This document shows positions 60,229 through 64,000 of a stretch of 64,000 nt of DNA, in pieces (positions within the stretch are counted from its first letter, which is position 1; each line of letters starts with the position of its first letter). The translations under genes and the position numbers were made by a program. This stretch comes from Mytilus trossulus (lineage: Eukaryota > Mollusca > Bivalvia > Mytilida > Mytilidae): assembly GCF_036588685.1 (NCBI RefSeq), contig NC_086381.1, positions 47,615,431-47,679,430 of the forward strand, given 5' to 3'. The notes under the pieces were generated by a model. The model did no database searches. It saw only the letters and a list, made by a program, of their open reading frames with translations, and had not been told where the DNA came from.

Positions 60229-63040
60229 TCTAGAGTCATAGCTAGGAAAGCCGAATCTATTTTCAAAGACCAATTAAATACAAACATGAATTGATTTCAT
60301 ATAAATTAAGACAATTTAAATTTCGCTAACATAAATTGATACAGTATCTTTTTAATTGGACCAATCGCAAACAGTCTGATTAATTTTAAATTATTGATTT
60401 GCAAGGCGTATCAAAAAGGACACCTTTCAAGGATTTTAATTAAATTTTGATTGAATCGCAAATAACGTCTGTCGTCTCCAAAATTGAACTGCCTTTTTGC
60501 AAATGAAGATTAACGAGTGTGTCGGAATAATAAACCAAACGTATACATACCCTGAACATTTACTTAGACACAGCTAGACAATCATATTAATACGAAACGA
60601 CGTTAAATAAAAAAAAAGAAAACTGCAATTTTCAAATAGATAAAACAATCTATTGTAATCTAAGATGATTTAAGACTTGGTTTGCAAACATGTCAAATAC
60701 AAAGAGAGGTTTACTCAAATGCATTGTCTTTCATACTTTTAAAGTCATGTTAAGCCTAAGCTAATAGTAGAAACGTGAGAAACGACAAGACGTCAATGTC
60801 ATCAACAACAATATATGTTTACTAAACTTATTTGTCATTTTTTATATAGGTTTATCACTTAAACTTTTGTACGATATAAACGGTTTTTAGACTTCACTTT
60901 AACTCTTCAGTGGTCCTTAGTTTGCCTTTTTCAGATCGTATCCAACATAAATAAGACCGTTAGTTTCCTCAGTTTAAATGATTCATACTGTTCATGTCGG
61001 AGGATTTTATACCCGACTTTACGGTATTGTTTTTTCCTAATTTTTCTTCTTCATGTTTGCTTTTAATGGATGGTTATCCCATTGACAATCATACCACCTT
61101 TCCTCATTTTAAAATAACCCCTTTACACATTTGCAGTCAACATTCCTTTTGAATTCGAATTTCAAATTCAATTTTATTTTATTTTTGTGATGTGAATTTG
61201 ACTATAGTATTTGAATAAGATCTTTAAGAAAGCAGTAAACAATCAACATGTACACTGACAAGTTCTAAATTTCCCGAGTGTAGTTTACCAATAAAAGCGA
61301 AGACTATAACAAATTTTCATTTGCAACCACATTTTGAAGATGATAACAAAAAAAAATCTAACATACTTACATGACCTATTTATCATATCTGCTTCTTAAT
61401 ATACGTCAAGTTTTCAAAATCTACTCTGTCTACTAATCGAAAATCTTTATAAATAATATAAAACATAAAAGCTAATTGTTTTCTTTTAACAGGAACGCAA
61501 TAATATTCAGTTCACAAAAGCTATGAAAACGACAGACAATAGATTTTACTTTTTTTTTTCTGAATTGACAGTATAATTATATTCAAACATATCCGATGGG
61601 AAAAGCAAATGATTTGGATAATAAAGAAGAGGTTTCCATATTTGACCTTGTAGATCCAAATCGTTTAGTACTCACTTTGTGTTTGTTGTTTAAGCAATTA
61701 GAAACAAACATATATGATACTTTATTCCTGTAAACACACAATGCATTGCATTAACTTATTTACATAACTTTTATGATACGGGTACCTTTGATTAGTACAT
61801 TAAAAGCCGGGGAAAATGTGTGTCAATGCTTTGAAAAACACAGTAAATGAAACGATTACGCTTCAACAATACCACAATAGTAGAATCTGTGTTTGTGCTG
61901 TGTTTCTGTTAAAAATGTATTTAGTGTTGTCACGTGAGCAATATCTTCAACACTGTCATAAAGCGGGAGGTTTGGTTAGCCATTAAAAGCAGATTCAACC
62001 CGACATTCTTGAACTGACTGTCCGGTTCAAATACAGGAATATGGCAGTTGTTGTCAAATTGTTTCTATGTATTTGAGCGTTTATTGCAATTCAGTGTTCC
62101 TAGTTGGTTCTTTCTTTTTATCTTATAGTTCATGTGTTTCCCTCGGTTTTAGTTTGTTACCCGGATTTGTTTTTCTTTCTTTGTCGATTTATGACTTTTG
62201 AACATCAGTATACTACTGCCTTTATTTATAAAGTCAATCACTGATAAGTATTGTCTTTTTGTCTCAAATGTTTGGTCTAAGTTTCTTCAATTTAATTTTG
62301 AAATAAGTTTTTATATAATCAAATTAGATTTCTTGTTTAAACTTCAACATGAAGGTTCAGTTGAGAATGTTGACGACCGCTTTAGTTTATAGCATTACTT
62401 TATACATGAATAGCTCATCAGTTTGTATCACAACAAGAAATATTTTGCAATGAAGAATTTAGTTGGCGACGTGCCTTATAGCGACTTAGATGTCGCATTG
62501 TTTAAGAATAAAGCATCAAGCTAATCGTAAACTTCATTGAAAACTAAATACTGTCACGAAGCGATTATTATAAGTATAACTGAATTTATGACTCTTATTA
62601 ATTTATGACAAAAATCAACATGATGCAGGAACATGTGCTTTGTCTACTGTTATATATTTGTTAAACTCTAACACAATTTACCGTTTTATTGAAGACATTT
62701 ATACGAACCTTTCCTTCTATAATATGTATTAGTTATATAATTTCTTGATTGAATTAAAATGAAGGTGATCAAATGACATGACAAGGCTTATGATCATGGA
62801 ATATCAAACATTTTTACTTTCTGTTCTTCATTTTGCTTTTGAGAAACATTGATTTACGTGATAAGGTCAAGCAACTTTTAATGAGCGGAAATCATAAAGC
62901 TGTACGAAAATGACACAATTGAATATTTGAATTCAAATTTAAAATAATATAGCTGTCGTCGAACACAAAAAAACAACCACACACACAGACCCAACACTAT
63001 AGTGTGTTCAAATTCATTCTAAGATTATTTACAACTGACG
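60229..63040 (+). repeat. Array unit 3
   Basis: The most diverged unit. Shared landmarks include AGTCGCAAACAGT-type sequence (about 60365), the TATCCGATG small ORF (61590) and ATGATGCAGGAAC-type 3' blocks (62620-62900). It has extra sequence at about 61195-61380 and 61880-62200. Confidence 0.72.
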
Positions 63041-63189
63041 TTTTTAGAAACCTTTAAATACGTGTCACAATAACTGGCTTGAAATATATTTATTTACAAA
63101 AATGCTTATTTTGTAAAACACTTTCATAAGTACATGTTTTCCAAAAAAACATTTTTAAGGTTTGATTGTCTTGAGCAAATGTATGAAAA

Positions 63190-63355
63190 TGAGAAGAAGT
63201 GGTTTAATTGCAAATGAAATAGCCCTCCACAAAAGACCACATTACACAAAAACTAACAACTATAGGTCACCAATGGATAAAAACCAATGCCGCATTGTTA
63301 GCTATAAAAGCCCCCGAAATGACATATGTAAAACACATCAAACGAGAAAACGGCA
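63190..63355 (+). repeat. SINE-like repeat, same family
   Basis: AAGTGGTTTAATTGCAAATG, CCTCCACAAAAGACCA, AACAACTATAGGTCACC and GCTATAAAAGCCCCCGAAAT. It underlies the ORF 63162-63422. Confidence 0.65.
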
Positions 63356-63685
63356 TAATTTATGCATAAAAATAATGAACGAAAAACAAATATGTAACCC
63401 CACAACAAACGACAACCACTGAATTACAGACTCCAGACTTGGGACATTCACATACACAATGTGGCAGCATCTAACTTGTTTATTGACGTAAAATCCTCTA
63501 CCTGCACCTAGAGAGAGTAGTGTAACAGTACAATTATGATTTTATTAAAGTCACTATATTGCTCTTGTAATGCACTTTTAATCCTAAATACTGTGACTGT
63601 TTCGAGGTATTTTGCTTGCATGGAATTGGTCTTTTGTCGTGTCTCATTAAAGGTTTTAGAGTTGAAAGTTGTTCTTCTGTCAAGT

Positions 63686-63860
63686 ATGAATAAAGGCAAC
63701 ATTAGTATACCGCTGTTCGAAATTCATAAATCGATTGATAAAAAAAAAACAAATCCGGGTTTCAAACTACAGCTGAGGGAAACGCATCAAATATAAGAGG
63801 AGAACTACGACACAACAGAAATACAACATTAAAATGTAACACACAGAGAAACGAACTATA
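63686..63860 (+). repeat. Mussel dispersed repeat
   Basis: AGTATACCGCTGTTCGAAAT, ACAAATCCGGGTTTCAAACT, CTGAGGGAAACGCATCAAAT. A reverse-strand relative forms part of 62120-62225. Confidence 0.55.
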
Positions 63861-64000
63861 ATATAACAATGGCTATTTTCCTCATTCAAGTATAACGCGT
63901 TTCTAAGGTGTAATTTCAAAGACTATTCAAGGCTAGAATAATGTGTACTGGTAGTATTTTTCGGTCCTTGTTATGGGGTCATCTCTTCCATTTGATATCA

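Overview
The window looks like nuclear DNA of a marine bivalve, most likely a mussel (Mytilus or a close relative). It is AT-rich, its genes are split by GT-AG introns, and most of it is made of interspersed repeats that I recognise as typical of mussel genomes (an inference from memory; no search was run). Only three host genes can be supported, all on the + strand, plus one decayed transposase.

Layout: (1) 1426-7175, a core-1 beta-1,3-galactosyltransferase (C1GALT1-like, GT31) gene whose 5' coding exon is not in the window. (2) 7176-20599, repeats only, including two approximately 1.9-kb elements bounded by inverted repeats and full of internal tandem repeats (11055-12902 and 17764-19730). 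(3) 20600-22655, a PIF/Harbinger-type DDE transposase with THAP-like and SWIM-like zinc fingers, broken by two single-base shifts. (4) 25912-31681, a second C1GALT1-like gene, complete in three exons: a membrane-anchor exon, a catalytic exon and a short C-terminal exon. (5) 33520-42077, a complete eight-exon alpha-L-fucosidase (GH29, FUCA1-like, 467 codons). Its intron 6 carries a recent duplication of part of exon 6 with an inverted 43-bp scar. (6) 42078-49808, repeats and relics. (7) 49809 to about 63040, a degenerate tandem array of approximately 3-kb units interrupted by several insertions.

The best candidate for something undescribed is inside the array. A 3391-bp foldback element (50364-53754) has inverted arms of about 490 bp, ends in CACTGTG, and is flanked by the 5-bp duplication TAGAC. 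Uninterrupted paralogous target sites lie at 49815 and 57138. CAC-type ends with a 5-bp target duplication are the hallmark of Transib/RAG-type transposons, so this may be a non-autonomous member; that assignment is inference. A second insertion (58960-59648) has TATA duplications, a 68-codon ORF and an array of ATATGGTC motifs.

The three host genes all act on glycans: two enzymes extend O-GalNAc to the core-1 disaccharide in the Golgi, and one removes alpha-L-fucose in the lysosome or outside the cell. The two galactosyltransferases are tandem paralogs with identical intron phases. Their proximity to the fucosidase may be coincidental. No CRISPR, rRNA, viral genome or intact autonomous transposon was seen.
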